A DNA stretch of 57,420 bases. Source: Actinomycetota bacterium. GTDB taxonomy: Bacteria; Actinomycetota; Actinomycetes; Streptosporangiales; Streptosporangiaceae. Within the stretch, counting starts at the first letter, position 1, and each line of letters begins with the position of its first letter. Shown one piece after another: positions 49,686 to 57,420 of the stretch. The DNA is taken from contig PLRW01000126.1 of the NCBI GenBank assembly GCA_003164955.1, positions 1 to 57,420 on the forward strand, read 5' to 3'. The translations under genes and the position numbers were made by a program. Under the pieces are notes generated by a model that searched no databases, was not told the DNA's origin, and saw only the letters and a program-made list of their open reading frames with translations.

Positions 49686-49731
49686 GTTTTAGACTACGAG
49701 GCAAAAACGTTTTACACTGCGAGTCTAAAAC
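49686..49731. promoter_or_regulatory. Two abutting 23-bp NrtR-like operators over the nadA promoter
   Basis: Site 1 (49686-49708): GTTTTAGACT, ACG, AGGCAAAAAC. Site 2 (49709-49731): GTTTTACACT, GCG, AGTCTAAAAC. Both are palindromes with a three-base centre and 8 or 9 of 10 paired positions. They adjoin exactly. A candidate promoter for nadA lies inside: TAGACT (49690-49695), 17 bases, TACACT (49713-49718). Repressor bound there would cover both elements. Confidence 0.8.
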
Positions 49732-49752
49732 CTCTGGCGATAGGGGCGGACG

Positions 49753-50808
49753 ATGGACATTACTGAGGCGGCCACCGATCGGCGCATTGAGGCGGTCACC
49801 GATCGGGCCTACGGGGAGCGGGCAGCGGGCTGGACGGCCGAGATCCGCCGGCTGGCGGCCGAGCGCGACGCGGTGATCCTCGCGCACAACTACCAGGCGC
49901 CCGAGATCCAGGACGCCGCCGACCACGTGGGCGATTCGCTCGCGCTGTCGCGCCTGGCCGCAGCGAGCACGGCCCGCGTTATCGTGTTCGCCGGGGTCTA
50001 CTTCATGGCGGAGACGGCCAAGATCCTCGCCCCGGACCGGACCGTGCTGATCCCGGAGCCGCAGGCCGGCTGTTCGCTAGCCGACACGATCACCGCGCCG
50101 CAACTGCGGGAGTGGAAGGCCGGGCACCCCGGCGCCGCGGTCGTCGCGTACGTGAACACCAGCGCCGAGGTCAAGGCGGAAGCCGATCTGTGCTGCACCT
50201 CGGCCAATGCGGCGCAGATCGTGGCGTCCCTCCCGGCCGACCAGGAGGTTCTCTTCCTGCCCGACCAGTTCCTCGGCGCGTACGTGCAGCGCGTCACCGG
50301 CCGCACCAACATGCACATCTGGCTTGGCGAGTGCCACGTGCACGCCGGGATCAGCCCGGCCGAGCTGCGCCGCAAGGCCAGCGCCGACCCGCAGGCGGAG
50401 CTGTTCATCCATCCCGAATGCGGCTGCTCGACCGCCGCGCTGTGGCAGGCGGGGGAGGGTGACCTGCCGGCCGGCCGGACCCGGATCCTGTCCACCGGCG
50501 GCATGCTCGGCGCGGCCCGGTCAACCACGGCGTCCACCGTGCTGGTGGCCACCGAGACCGGCATGCTGCACCAGTTGCGCCAGGCCAACCCGGCCGTGCG
50601 CTGGGAGCCGGTCAACCCGGGGGCGGTGTGCCGGTTCATGAAGATGACCACCCCGGCTTCCCTGCTGCGCTGCCTGCGCGAGGGCGTGCACGAGGTGACG
50701 GTCCCCGCCGAGGTGGCCGGCCGGGCCCGGCGGGCCGTTCAGGCCATGATCGCGGTCGGCGCACCCTCGGGGGCTGCGCCGGCCGCGGCCGGGACGGCGG
50801 CGGAATGA
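49753..50808 (+). CDS. nadA: Quinolinate synthase
   Basis: 351 residues. It condenses iminoaspartate with dihydroxyacetone phosphate to quinolinate using a 4Fe-4S cluster. The likely ligand Cys are C107 (PQAGCSLAD), C194 ([10 protein letters not shown]) and C293 (GAVCRFMKM), with spacing like the E. coli enzyme. [20 protein letters not shown] and DQFLGAYV are family motifs. GGGGCGG precedes ATG 49753. It is the first gene of nadABC under the NrtR-like operators. Confidence 0.95.
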   Translation: MDITEAATDRRIEAVTDRAYGERAAGWTAEIRRLAAERDAVILAHNYQAPEIQDAADHVGDSLALSRLAAASTARVIVFAGVYFMAETAKILAPDRTVLIPEPQAGCSLADTITAPQLREWKAGHPGAAVVAYVNTSAEVKAEADLCCTSANAAQIVASLPADQEVLFLPDQFLGAYVQRVTGRTNMHIWLGECHVHAGISPAELRRKASADPQAELFIHPECGCSTAALWQAGEGDLPAGRTRILSTGGMLGAARSTTASTVLVATETGMLHQLRQANPAVRWEPVNPGAVCRFMKMTTPASLLRCLREGVHEVTVPAEVAGRARRAVQAMIAVGAPSGAAPAAAGTAAE

Positions 50809-52457
50809 CCGGGCCGCAGGTCCGCGGGCTGCCCGGGGCGCAGCCGCACTGGGACCGCGACGCCGACGTGGTGGTCGTGGGCTCGGGAGCCGCGGGCATC
50901 ACGGCGGCTCTGGCCGCCGTGATGCACGGCCGCCGCGTGCTGCTGCTCAGCAAGGACGGCATCGGCGACGGGTCAACCCCGCTGGCGCAGGGGGGCCTGG
51001 CCGCGGCCATCGGCCCCGGCGACCACCCGTCCCTGCACGAGCAGGACACTCTGACGGCCGGGGCCGGTCTCTGCGATCCGGCCGCGGTGGCCACGCTGGT
51101 ATCGGAGGCCCCGGGTGAGATCACCGGCCTGGCGGGACGCGGCGCGCGGCTGGAACGGACGGCGCTGCACCTGGAGGGCGGCCACCGCCGCAAGCGCATC
51201 GTGCACGCCGGGGGCGACGCGATCGGCGCGGAGGTGCATAGGGTCCTGCACGCCGCGCTGCTGGCCAGCCCGGTTGAAATCCTCACCCGCTGCGTCGCGC
51301 TGGACGCCCTGACCGATGACCGGGGCGCGGCGTGCGGCGTGCTGGCCGGGATGGCCGGCGACGACGGGACGCTGGACACCGGCCTGGTGACGGCCCGCGC
51401 CGTCGTCCTGGCCACCGGCGGCTTCGGCCAGGCCTACGCGACGACCACCAACCCGGCCGGAGTCACCGGGGACGGCCTCGCGCTGGCCGCCCGCGCCGGC
51501 GCCGAACTGCGGGACGTGGAGTTCGTGCAGTTCCACCCGACCGTGCTGTGGCAGGAAGCCGCCCGCGGTCAGTGCCCCCTTATCACCGAGGCCCTGCGCG
51601 GGGCCGGCGCCGCGCTGGTGGACGCGGCGGGCCGCCCCGTCATGGCCGGCCGTCATCCTCTCGGCGACCTGGCCCCCCGGGACGTTGTGTCCGCCGCTCT
51701 GCAGGAGCGGATGGCAGGCGGCGACGGCCCGGATGATCATCTGTGGCTGGACGCCACCACGCTGGGCCGCACGGTGCTGGAACGCGACTTCCCCACGGTC
51801 GTCAGCCTGTGCCGGGCCCGCGGGATCGACCCGGCGACCGAGCCGATCCCGGTTGCCCCCGGCGCGCACTACGCGTGCGGCGGTATCCGGGCCGATATGA
51901 ACGGCCGGACGTCGCTCGCTGGCCTCTATGCCGTCGGCGAGGCCGCGTCGACCGGAGTGCACGGCGCCAACCGCCTGGCGTCCAACTCCGTGACCGAGGC
52001 GCTGATCGCCGGGCGGCGTGCCGGAGACCTGCTCGGCCGGGTGCTGCCCAGGCCATCGGGCGGTCTGCGGTTCCCTTCCGCCGGTCCGGGCGTGCACCCG
52101 GCGGCCCGGCCGGTGCTGGCCGCGGCCATGTCCCGGCACGCCGGGGTGGTACGCGACCGCACGGGCCTGGAACGCCTCCGCCGCGCGCTGGAGCAGGCTC
52201 CTCCCGCTGGCCGGGGACTTGACCTGGCCACCGCCGAGGCGACCAACCTGCATGCCGTCTCGTTGCTGGTCACCGTGGCCGCCCTGGCCCGCGCCGAGAG
52301 CCGAGGCTGCCATCGGTGGCGGGATGAGACGCCGGTTACTTCTGCCGAACGGGCCCGCCACTCAGTTATCCGCATGGACCGGGGCCAGCCGGTGCTCGAC
52401 GACCGCGGCCAGCCGGTGCTCGACGAGACCATGATCACAGAAATGGGTGCCGCATGA
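50805..52457 (+). CDS. nadB: L-aspartate oxidase
   Basis: 550 residues from ATG 50805, overlapping the nadA stop as ATGA. The FAD-binding [20 protein letters not shown] is at the N terminus, then [45 protein letters not shown] and [20 protein letters not shown], the fumarate-reductase-family active-site regions. It oxidises aspartate to iminoaspartate, the substrate of NadA. The end carries a duplicated [16 protein letters not shown] from a short tandem repeat. A longer frame to 50628 is a shadow of nadA. Confidence 0.95.
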   Translation: MTGPQVRGLPGAQPHWDRDADVVVVGSGAAGITAALAAVMHGRRVLLLSKDGIGDGSTPLAQGGLAAAIGPGDHPSLHEQDTLTAGAGLCDPAAVATLVSEAPGEITGLAGRGARLERTALHLEGGHRRKRIVHAGGDAIGAEVHRVLHAALLASPVEILTRCVALDALTDDRGAACGVLAGMAGDDGTLDTGLVTARAVVLATGGFGQAYATTTNPAGVTGDGLALAARAGAELRDVEFVQFHPTVLWQEAARGQCPLITEALRGAGAALVDAAGRPVMAGRHPLGDLAPRDVVSAALQERMAGGDGPDDHLWLDATTLGRTVLERDFPTVVSLCRARGIDPATEPIPVAPGAHYACGGIRADMNGRTSLAGLYAVGEAASTGVHGANRLASNSVTEALIAGRRAGDLLGRVLPRPSGGLRFPSAGPGVHPAARPVLAAAMSRHAGVVRDRTGLERLRRALEQAPPAGRGLDLATAEATNLHAVSLLVTVAALARAESRGCHRWRDETPVTSAERARHSVIRMDRGQPVLDDRGQPVLDETMITEMGAA

Positions 52458-53344
52458 CGCTGAACTCGATGGTCACCAAGCAGTTGCTCACGGCGGGCCT
52501 GGACCCCGGCGTCACCGGGCAGACCGTCCGCGGCGCGCTCGATGAGGACCTCCGTTACGGCCCCGACGTCACGTCGGCCGCGACGGCGGCGCCGGGCGCT
52601 CGGGCCGTGGCCGGTGTCGTGGCCCGGGAGCGGGGCGTCCTGGCCGGCCTCCCGATCGCCCTCGCGGTCCTCGACGCCGCGGGCATCCCGCCGGAGTCAG
52701 CGGAACTGTTGCGCGCCGACGGTGATCTGATCGACGCCGGAACGGACGTTATGCGGATCGATGCCCCGCTGAGAGAACTCCTCGGCGCCGAGCGCACCCT
52801 GCTGAACTTCCTCACCCATCTGTCGGGTATCGCCACCGCGACCCGGGCGTGGGCGGACGCGCTGTCCGGTACCGGATGCGCGGTGCGCGACACCCGGAAG
52901 ACCACCCCGGGCCTTCGCCAGCTCGAGAAGTATGCGGTGCGCTGCGGCGGCGGCCTGAACCACCGCATGGGGCTCGGCGACGCCGCGCTGATCAAGGACA
53001 ACCACGTCGTGGCGGCGGGCGGCGTCGCGAAGGCCATCGAAGCGGTCCGCGCGGCCGCTCCCGCGCTGCCCATGGAAGTGGAGTGCGACAACCTGGCGCA
53101 GGTCGAAGAGGCCCTGGCCGCCGGGGCCGAGCTCATCCTGCTCGACAACATGGGGCTGGCCGACCTGCGCGCCGCCGTCGCGGTGGCGGCCCGCTACCCG
53201 TTGGTCAAGCTCGAAGCCAGCGGCGGCCTGCGCCTGGACATGGCCCGTGCGGTCGCGGAAACCGGCGTCGACTTCATCTCCGTCGGCGCCCTCACCCACT
53301 CCAGCCCCGCCCTCGACCTGGGCCTCGACATGCTGGCCTGCTGA
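52454..53344 (+). CDS. nadC: Nicotinate-nucleotide pyrophosphorylase (carboxylating)
   Basis: 296 residues, overlapping the nadB stop as ATGA. It converts quinolinate and PRPP to nicotinate mononucleotide. Visible: LDEDLRYGPDVTSAAT, TLLNFLTHLSGIATATRAWA, VRDTRKTTPGLRQLEKYAVR, GGGLNHRMGLGDAALIKDNH, EVECDNLAQVEEAL, KLEASGGL and FISVGALTHSSPALDLGLD, all QPRTase motifs. It completes the de novo pathway from aspartate within this operon. Confidence 0.95.
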   Translation: MTLNSMVTKQLLTAGLDPGVTGQTVRGALDEDLRYGPDVTSAATAAPGARAVAGVVARERGVLAGLPIALAVLDAAGIPPESAELLRADGDLIDAGTDVMRIDAPLRELLGAERTLLNFLTHLSGIATATRAWADALSGTGCAVRDTRKTTPGLRQLEKYAVRCGGGLNHRMGLGDAALIKDNHVVAAGGVAKAIEAVRAAAPALPMEVECDNLAQVEEALAAGAELILLDNMGLADLRAAVAVAARYPLVKLEASGGLRLDMARAVAETGVDFISVGALTHSSPALDLGLDMLAC

Positions 53345-53389
53345 GGGGGAGGCTGGGGCACGAGATACTCGCTGCGATGAGGGAGCACG

Positions 53390-53737
53390 ATGACACGCAC
53401 GCCGCAGGAAGTGTTCGCCCACCACGCCCAGTCACTCGGCGCCGGTGACCTGGACGAGATCGTCGCCGACTACAGCGACGACGCCATCTTCATCACGCCG
53501 TCCGGGACCAAGCGCGGCAAAGACGGCGTCCGCGCGGGCTTCACCCAGCTGCTCGCCGATGTGCCGGACGCGGCCTGGGACCTGAAGACCCAGATCTACG
53601 AGGATGACGTGCTGTTCCTGGAGTGGACCGCGGACGCCGCCGCGACCCGCGTCGAGGACGGCCTCGACACCTTCATCTTCCGCGACGGCCTGATCCGCGT
53701 GCAGACCGTCCGCTACACCCTGCAGCACAAAAGCTGA
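53390..53737 (+). CDS. NTF2-like/SnoaL-fold protein
   Basis: 115 residues. VFAHHAQSLGAGDLDEIVAD, YSDDAIFITPSGTKRGKDG, FLEWTADAA, TFIFRDGLIRVQTVRYTL form the cone-shaped NTF2-like fold with a Asp/His-lined pocket. Function unknown; many relatives are small isomerases or binding proteins. GAGGGAGCACG precedes ATG 53390. Its last 16 codons and stop are duplicated at 54579-54628. Confidence 0.8.
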   Translation: MTRTPQEVFAHHAQSLGAGDLDEIVADYSDDAIFITPSGTKRGKDGVRAGFTQLLADVPDAAWDLKTQIYEDDVLFLEWTADAAATRVEDGLDTFIFRDGLIRVQTVRYTLQHKS

Positions 53738-53738
53738 C
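53689..53738. repeat. 50-bp direct repeat, left copy (3' end of the NTF2-like gene)
   Basis: Matches 54579-54628 at 48 of 50 positions. Both differences are silent in the gene's frame (CTG/CTT for Leu, AAA/AAG for Lys). The copies bracket the Phd/VapC module. Confidence 0.9.
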
Positions 53739-53821
53739 GCGACACCCACGCCCGCCGGGTTTTGTTACGGCGTCGGCAATGACTGGTAGCACCAGATAGC
53801 ACGCGGTGCTACCGTAGTTGT

Positions 53822-54088
53822 GTGAGCGTTAACCCAGAGATCAGCCAACGCGATCTTCGGACGAAATCGCGGGAGATCATGGATGCCGTCGAGCACGGGC
53901 AGGCCTTTACCGTCACCCGTGACGGCCACCGCATCGGGGAGCTGATTCCGCTGCGGCGGCGCCGTTTCGTCTCCCGGCAAGAGTTCATTTCCATGTCGCG
54001 CCATGCTCCTGCTGCTGATCTGGAGGCGTTCCGGGCCGATCAGGACGCCGCGCTCGATCACGAGGCCGGCAGCCGGTATGAACGGTGA
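53822..54088 (+). CDS. Phd/YefM-family antitoxin
   Basis: 88 residues from GTG 53822. VNPEISQRDLRTKSREIMDA, VEHGQAFTVTRDGHRIGELI, PLRRRRFVSRQEFISMSRH is the canonical prevent-host-death DNA-binding and toxin-masking layout, with a C-terminal helix for the toxin (AADLEAFRADQDAALD). It overlaps the PIN toxin gene by 11 bases. It lies inside the 50-bp direct repeats. Confidence 0.9.
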   Translation: MSVNPEISQRDLRTKSREIMDAVEHGQAFTVTRDGHRIGELIPLRRRRFVSRQEFISMSRHAPAADLEAFRADQDAALDHEAGSRYER

Positions 54089-54551
54089 GCCGGCCCGGCA
54101 GGGCATGCTCGACACCAACATCCTGATCTTGCGCAGGTGGATTGAGCCGGCCGAACTGCCCGATGAGATGGCGATCAGCGCCATCACCTTGGCGGAACTG
54201 TCTGCTGGCCCGCATGAGGTCCGCGGCCACGACGAGCAGGACCGGTACGACCAGCACGCCGAGCGCGCCCGGCGCCTTGAGATCCTGCAGCGCACCGAGA
54301 GCGAGTTCGACCCCGTACCGTTCGACGCCGAGGCGGCCCGCATCTTCGGCCGCGTGACGGCGGCGGTCATCGCCTCTGGCCGCAAGCCGCGGCGCAGGAT
54401 CGCGGACCTGATGATCGCGGCCACCGCAATCGCCGGGGAATTGCCGTTGTTCACGACCAACCCCGACGACTTCGCCGGCCTGGACACCCTCATCCGCATT
54501 ATCCCGGTCACCCGCCCGTCCGTCCCGCACGAACAGCCGGGCCGCCGTTAG
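54078..54551 (+). CDS. vapC: VapC-type PIN-domain toxin
   Basis: 157 residues from ATG 54078. Acidic PIN residues: MLDTNILI (Asp), ITLAELSAGP (Glu), RIADLMIAATAIAG (Asp) and FTTNPDDFAGLD (Asp). This is a metal-dependent RNase that commonly cuts tRNA or rRNA, held inactive by the upstream antitoxin. An alternative frame from 54003 is not coding. Confidence 0.9.
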   Translation: MNGEPARQGMLDTNILILRRWIEPAELPDEMAISAITLAELSAGPHEVRGHDEQDRYDQHAERARRLEILQRTESEFDPVPFDAEAARIFGRVTAAVIASGRKPRRRIADLMIAATAIAGELPLFTTNPDDFAGLDTLIRIIPVTRPSVPHEQPGRR

Positions 54552-54578
54552 CAAGCTCAGGAGAGTGGTCTTCGGCAC

Positions 54579-54628
54579 CCTGATCCGCGTGCAGACCGTC
54601 CGCTACACCCTTCAGCACAAGAGCTGAC
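54579..54628. repeat. 50-bp direct repeat, right copy
   Basis: Second copy of the NTF2-like gene's last 16 codons and stop, 28 bases after the toxin gene's stop. No NTF2 coding body precedes it. It could encode the same C-terminal peptide as the left copy, with silent changes only. Confidence 0.9.
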
Positions 54629-54675
54629 AGGCTATGGGCCTATGAGAACGCTGTGACGCGTGGGCCGCCTTTTGT

Positions 54676-54728
54676 ACGCGTTGGTGCCATTGCATACATC
54701 CCAGTACACGCTTTGGCGCCATCGCATA
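54676..54728. repeat. Two imperfect 21-bp direct repeats upstream of a small gene
   Basis: 54676-54696 and 54708-54728 match at 18 of 21 positions, with a 32-base period, close to three helical turns. They lie in the AT-richer stretch 45 bases before ATG 54773 and could bind a regulator. Confidence 0.5.
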
Positions 54729-54772
54729 TAAAGCACTGCCCGGAGCCGCCCGGACCGGGCCCATCCGAGCCC

Positions 54773-54961
54773 ATGAGGGGCCGCGCGGACGGTGACGTGA
54801 TCGCGTTACGCCGGGTCGAGGACTGGACGGCCCTCCGTTGCGGAGCGAACCTGCACCAGTCCCGGCACTACTCCCTGTATCTGGCGCTGCAGCTCAAGGC
54901 CCGCCAGGCCGGCATCCCCACTCCGGTCTACGGCCTGCAGGCGGTCCATCACCTCGGCTGA
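54773..54961 (+). CDS. Small protein of unknown function
   Basis: 62 residues from ATG 54773 (MRGRADGDVIALRRVEDWTA...). RCGANLHQSRHYSLYLALQL, KARQAGIPTPVYGLQAVHHL is well-composed and not arginine-repetitive. A longer frame from GTG 54653 would add 40 residues that cover the direct repeats. Family not recognised. It stands between the toxin-antitoxin islet and the hydrolase. Confidence 0.4.
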   Translation: MRGRADGDVIALRRVEDWTALRCGANLHQSRHYSLYLALQLKARQAGIPTPVYGLQAVHHLG

Positions 54962-55031
54962 CCGCCGGGATTGCCCTGCTTCGTGACCTCTACCGCGCCC
55001 GGGGGAGTGCCCGGGCGGATAGCCTTCGCGC

Positions 55032-56006
55032 GTGACCAACCGGGGGAAAACCCCGCGACGGGGCCTCGTCCGGGTAGCCCGGCGGGTGGCCGTGACCGTG
55101 CTCGTGCTCGCGGTCGCCCTCACCGTCGCCAGCTTCGGCTACAACCTTGCCACCGACGGCCAGGCGTCCCGCCCGTCCGGCCTCACCATGGTCAAGGCGG
55201 GCGGATTCGATACCCGGTACCGGAGCTGGGGAACCTCAGGTACACCGATCGTGCTGATCCCGGGCGCCTTCGAGACCGCCGACACGTTCGCCTCGCTCGG
55301 CCCCGTGCTGGGCGCCGATCACCGCGTGTTCGCCATCGACCTGACCGGCACCGGGTACAGCCAGCCCAGCCCGCCGTTCAGCGCGGGCCACCTCGCCGCG
55401 CAGGTCCTCGCCTTTCTGCGGGCGAAGGGGCTGACCGGCCGGAACGCTCCCGTTCTGGTCGGGCACTCCAGCGGCGCGGCCGTGGCGGGGCTGGCCGCCC
55501 TGAGCCCCGGGGCGGTGGCCGGCGTCATCTTCCTGGACGGGGACGCGCTCCCGCTGCCGGGCGCCACGGGGGTGGGGAACCTGCTGGTCGACCCCTACCG
55601 GACGACCATCCTCCGGCTGGCGCTCAGCTCCTCCTGGCTCATCCGCACGCTCTACAACTCCCAGTGCGGCCCGTTCTGCCCGAGATTGACCGCCGCCGGG
55701 GTGGAGACCTGGCGCCGGCCACTCCAGCAGCCCGGGTTCGCCGCCGCCCTCAGCTACACGCTGCACCACGGCATCCCCGCCATGACCAGTGCCCAGCTCG
55801 GCCGGCTCCGGGCCAGCCCGCTGCCGAAACGGGTCATCTACGGTGCCAACGACCCTCAGCTCAGCCCGGCCGCCGCCGCGCGGGCCGCGTCCCGGATCGG
55901 CGCGCCGCCCCCGGTCGCCGTGCCCGGGCACCACCTGACCATGATCTCCTCACCGCAGCAACTGGCCGCCGCCATCCGCGCGTTCACCGCCGTTATCCAT
56001 TCCTGA
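55032..56006 (+). CDS. Alpha/beta hydrolase, membrane-anchored or secreted
   Basis: 324 residues from GTG 55032. A signal anchor (VAVTVLVLAVALTVASFGYN, residues 19-38) follows basic residues. The hydrolase has an oxyanion region VLIPGAFETADTFASLGPV, nucleophile elbow VGHSSGAAVAGLAAL (Ser), acid VIYGANDPQLS (Asp) and VPGHHLTMI (His). It may be an esterase, lipase-like or other hydrolase of the proline-iminopeptidase/haloalkane-dehalogenase layout. Substrate unknown. Monocistronic. Confidence 0.85.
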   Translation: MTNRGKTPRRGLVRVARRVAVTVLVLAVALTVASFGYNLATDGQASRPSGLTMVKAGGFDTRYRSWGTSGTPIVLIPGAFETADTFASLGPVLGADHRVFAIDLTGTGYSQPSPPFSAGHLAAQVLAFLRAKGLTGRNAPVLVGHSSGAAVAGLAALSPGAVAGVIFLDGDALPLPGATGVGNLLVDPYRTTILRLALSSSWLIRTLYNSQCGPFCPRLTAAGVETWRRPLQQPGFAAALSYTLHHGIPAMTSAQLGRLRASPLPKRVIYGANDPQLSPAAAARAASRIGAPPPVAVPGHHLTMISSPQQLAAAIRAFTAVIHS

Positions 56007-56132
56007 GGCCCAGCTCTCGCCCGCGCCCGCCGGTCCCGGAGGGCTGCGTCCTCGCTGAACCAGCGGAGATCGCATGCCGGGCCCGGGCGGACTAGGCCCT
56101 CCGGCCGCCTGTGCTCCCGCGGGGGACCGGCG

Positions 56133-56426
56133 TTACTGCTCCCGGTCCCGGCGCAGCCGGTCCATGACCTCGCCCGGATTCTCGGTGGTCACGCGGATCA
56201 TGGCCCGGACCGCGTCGGCGAGGGCCACCCGCGGCACGTCGAGCTCGACGGCGGCCGCGTCCGCCCACTGCGTGAGCTGCCGGTAGAGCTCGGGGCTCAG
56301 GTCGAGGGTGATGCGGACCGGCTTCGACCGGATCGCGGTCCTTCCCGCCGGGCGTGCCTCCGGCTCGGCCCGCCGCGCCGCCGCCGCGGCCATCTGGGCT
56401 TTCCGCTGCTCCCGCTGGGATGTCAT
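56133..56426 (-). CDS. Ribbon-helix-helix partition partner (ParB-like small protein)
   Basis: 97 residues from ATG 56426, overlapping the ParA stop as ATGA. After a basic N-terminal stretch comes KPVRITLDLSPELYRQLTQW, then ALADAVRAMIRVTTENPGEV: a beta-strand then two helices, the ribbon-helix-helix type used by small centromere-binding partners of ParA. It likely binds the 57216-57249 palindrome (inference). Confidence 0.7.
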   Translation of the reverse strand: MTSQREQRKAQMAAAAARRAEPEARPAGRTAIRSKPVRITLDLSPELYRQLTQWADAAAVELDVPRVALADAVRAMIRVTTENPGEVMDRLRRDREQ

Positions 56427-57094
56427 GACCGCACCGAGCAGAGCGGAGAGCAGCGCTCGACCAGGTTGTGCGCCACCTGGCGCCACACGTCGTGCTCGGA
56501 GATCCTGATCGGCATGCCGAAGCTCTGCGCGTAGGCCTCCAGCCGGGGTACCGCCGTGTCCAGCACGTCGTAGCCCAGTCCCATCAGCGCCTCCCGGGCG
56601 TCGGCGGTGGAGTGCGCGCGGGCGATGCAGCGGTTCAGCAGCACGACCGAACGGGCCGGCGTGTCCCGCAGCGACGCCACCTCGGCGATCTCCTCCCGCA
56701 CCGGCGTGGTCCGGTTGATCTCGATCGGGCTCGGTGCGCAGGGCACCACGATCTCATCGACGTACCGCAACGCGGAACGGGCGATGCCGGCGTGGTCCTC
56801 GAGTTGCGGTGTGTCGATGATCACCACGTCGTCGTCCTGGGCGATGTCCGGGACGCGGCGGTGCAGTTCGCGTGACGGCAGAGCGACGATCCGGAACGGG
56901 AACGCCGCCTGGGGCGTGACGCCCGGGTGCATGGCGGCCAGGTCGGACCATTCCAGGGCACTGCCCGAGGGGTCGGCGTCGACCAGGAGGACACTGTTCC
57001 CGGCTTGCGCGAAAACGTGGGCCAGCCAGACCGCCGAGGTGGTCTTGCCCGTGCCCGGCTTGAGGTTCGCCAGGGCAACGGTGAGACCAGTCAT
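56423..57094 (-). CDS. ParA-family partition ATPase
   Basis: 223 residues from ATG 57094. The deviant Walker A is LKPGTGKTT (residues 11-19) with two lysines; VLLVDADPSGSALEW is the A' region and DDVVIIDTPQ is Walker B. It lacks the N-terminal HTH of long ParA proteins, so it belongs to the type Ib group typical of plasmids and integrated elements, paired with a small RHH partner. It likely drives DNA segregation. The palindrome and DnaA-like boxes lie upstream. Confidence 0.9.
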   Translation of the reverse strand: MTGLTVALANLKPGTGKTTSAVWLAHVFAQAGNSVLLVDADPSGSALEWSDLAAMHPGVTPQAAFPFRIVALPSRELHRRVPDIAQDDDVVIIDTPQLEDHAGIARSALRYVDEIVVPCAPSPIEINRTTPVREEIAEVASLRDTPARSVVLLNRCIARAHSTADAREALMGLGYDVLDTAVPRLEAYAQSFGMPIRISEHDVWRQVAHNLVERCSPLCSVRS

Positions 57095-57215
57095 CCCGGC
57101 ATTATCGCAGCGTCTGCGGCTATGCGGTAGCAGCCGGCCGGTGCTCTGACGCAGCGTGCACCGGCCGGAACCATGGGCGACGGGACCTTTCCCCGGGTTA
57201 TGCGGCCGCGAACAC

Positions 57216-57249
57216 CTGCCGTAATGCAGTGTTTACTGCATTACGGCAG
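57216..57249. repeat. Perfect 15-bp palindrome, candidate centromere or operator
   Basis: CTGCCGTAATGCAGT (57216-57230), loop GTTT, ACTGCATTACGGCAG (57235-57249). It lies 122 bases upstream of parA. It does not match the chromosomal parS consensus (TGTTTCACGTGAAACA). Confidence 0.8.
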
Positions 57250-57316
57250 AAGCCCAAAACCGACTTTCCACAAGGGAGGCGGACATAACCTCGCGTATTA
57301 CTGGCGTTGCGGCGAG

Positions 57317-57337
57317 TTATCCACAGCCTGTGGACGG
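57317..57337. promoter_or_regulatory. Back-to-back DnaA boxes
   Basis: TTATCCACA (57317-57325), a perfect DnaA box, then three bases, then TGTGGACGG (57329-57337), whose reverse complement CCGTCCACA is 7 of 9 to TTGTCCACA. CTTTCCACA at 57264-57272 is a weaker third site. Confidence 0.5.
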
Positions 57338-57420
57338 CGCTGTGCTTAATCACAGCCGTGTGATTCTATCGGCGGAACGGTTCGTTCCGGGGCCGTCCGG
57401 CCAGACCGGCGGCGCCACCG

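Larger units (their letters stand above)
57095..57420. other. Intergenic region upstream of the partition operon, to the window edge
   Basis: 326 bases with no gene. It holds the perfect palindrome at 57216-57249, CTTTCCACA at 57264-57272, and the divergent DnaA-box pair at 57317-57337. TATTACTGG-type AT-rich patches near 57290-57300 could assist melting. Whatever lies beyond 57420 would decide whether this is a replication origin. Confidence 0.5.

Noticed and set aside
57216..57249. Chromosomal parS site
   Set aside because: The arms do not match TGTTTCACGTGAAACA, and the adjacent ParA is the short plasmid type.

Overview
The window is high-GC DNA with strong G/C bias at third codon positions, frequent GTG starts and 4-base start/stop overlaps. 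Gene content points to a filamentous actinomycete, possibly Streptosporangiales or a relative: a WhiJ-type XRE/DUF397/RsbW-like trio, SAV_915 and DUF5994 family proteins, F420/flavin LLM oxidoreductases, GTP-type PEPCK and NrtR with nadABC. I cannot fix the genus. I saw no rRNA, tRNA, CRISPR array or intact transposase.

Layout. 0-5.9 kb is a patchwork: an aldo/keto reductase (cut by the window edge) divergent from a LuxR-type regulator; an LLM oxidoreductase plus asparaginase pair between two 77-bp direct repeats; a HigBA-like toxin-antitoxin pair; a secreted protein gene split by a frameshift in a run of eight C; and 3' remnants of secreted-protein genes. 5.9-18.2 kb is an exopolysaccharide locus: sugar-nucleotide SDR, GH26 lipoprotein, three GT2 enzymes, a large polytopic protein, a small membrane protein, a Wzx-like flippase, a polysaccharide pyruvyl transferase and, convergently, a second secreted GH26. 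18.6-30.4 kb holds a YVTN beta-propeller protein, a membrane molybdopterin oxidoreductase, pckG with tandem palindromes upstream, DUF3592, a coupled SAV_915/AsnC-like/lysA operon, DUF2254, DUF5994, and a fatty-acid desaturase with a small winged-helix regulator.

30.6-38.9 kb carries a cold-shock protein next to a DEAD-box helicase and a free-standing Tudor-like protein, a two-component system, then an operon of a GT-C-like membrane protein, a fused cytochrome b/molybdopterin oxidoreductase and a 4-TM protein. 38.9-41.3 kb, on the minus strand, encodes a 37-residue membrane protein, a processive-type GT2 synthase and a third GH26. 41.5-48.5 kb mixes an LLM oxidoreductase, the WhiJ-type trio, small antitoxin-like genes with scars, altronate dehydratase, an LLM gene fragment and an RsbW-like ATPase behind a Cys4 protein. 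48.5-53.3 kb is NAD biosynthesis: nrtR divergent from nadA-nadB-nadC, with two abutting 23-bp palindromes over the nadA promoter. 53.4-57.4 kb has an NTF2-like gene whose 3' end is duplicated beyond a Phd/VapC module, an alpha/beta hydrolase, and a plasmid-like ParA/RHH partition pair with a perfect palindrome and DnaA boxes upstream.

The strongest leads are regulatory or structural: the tandem NrtR boxes, the tandem sites upstream of pckG, a perfect CRP-type site ahead of the glycan operon, two repeat-flanked cassettes that duplicate gene 3' ends beside toxin-antitoxin loci, the ParA/RHH locus with its candidate centromere, and the synthase/hydrolase/micro-protein glycan unit. No single wholly new system is proven from sequence alone.
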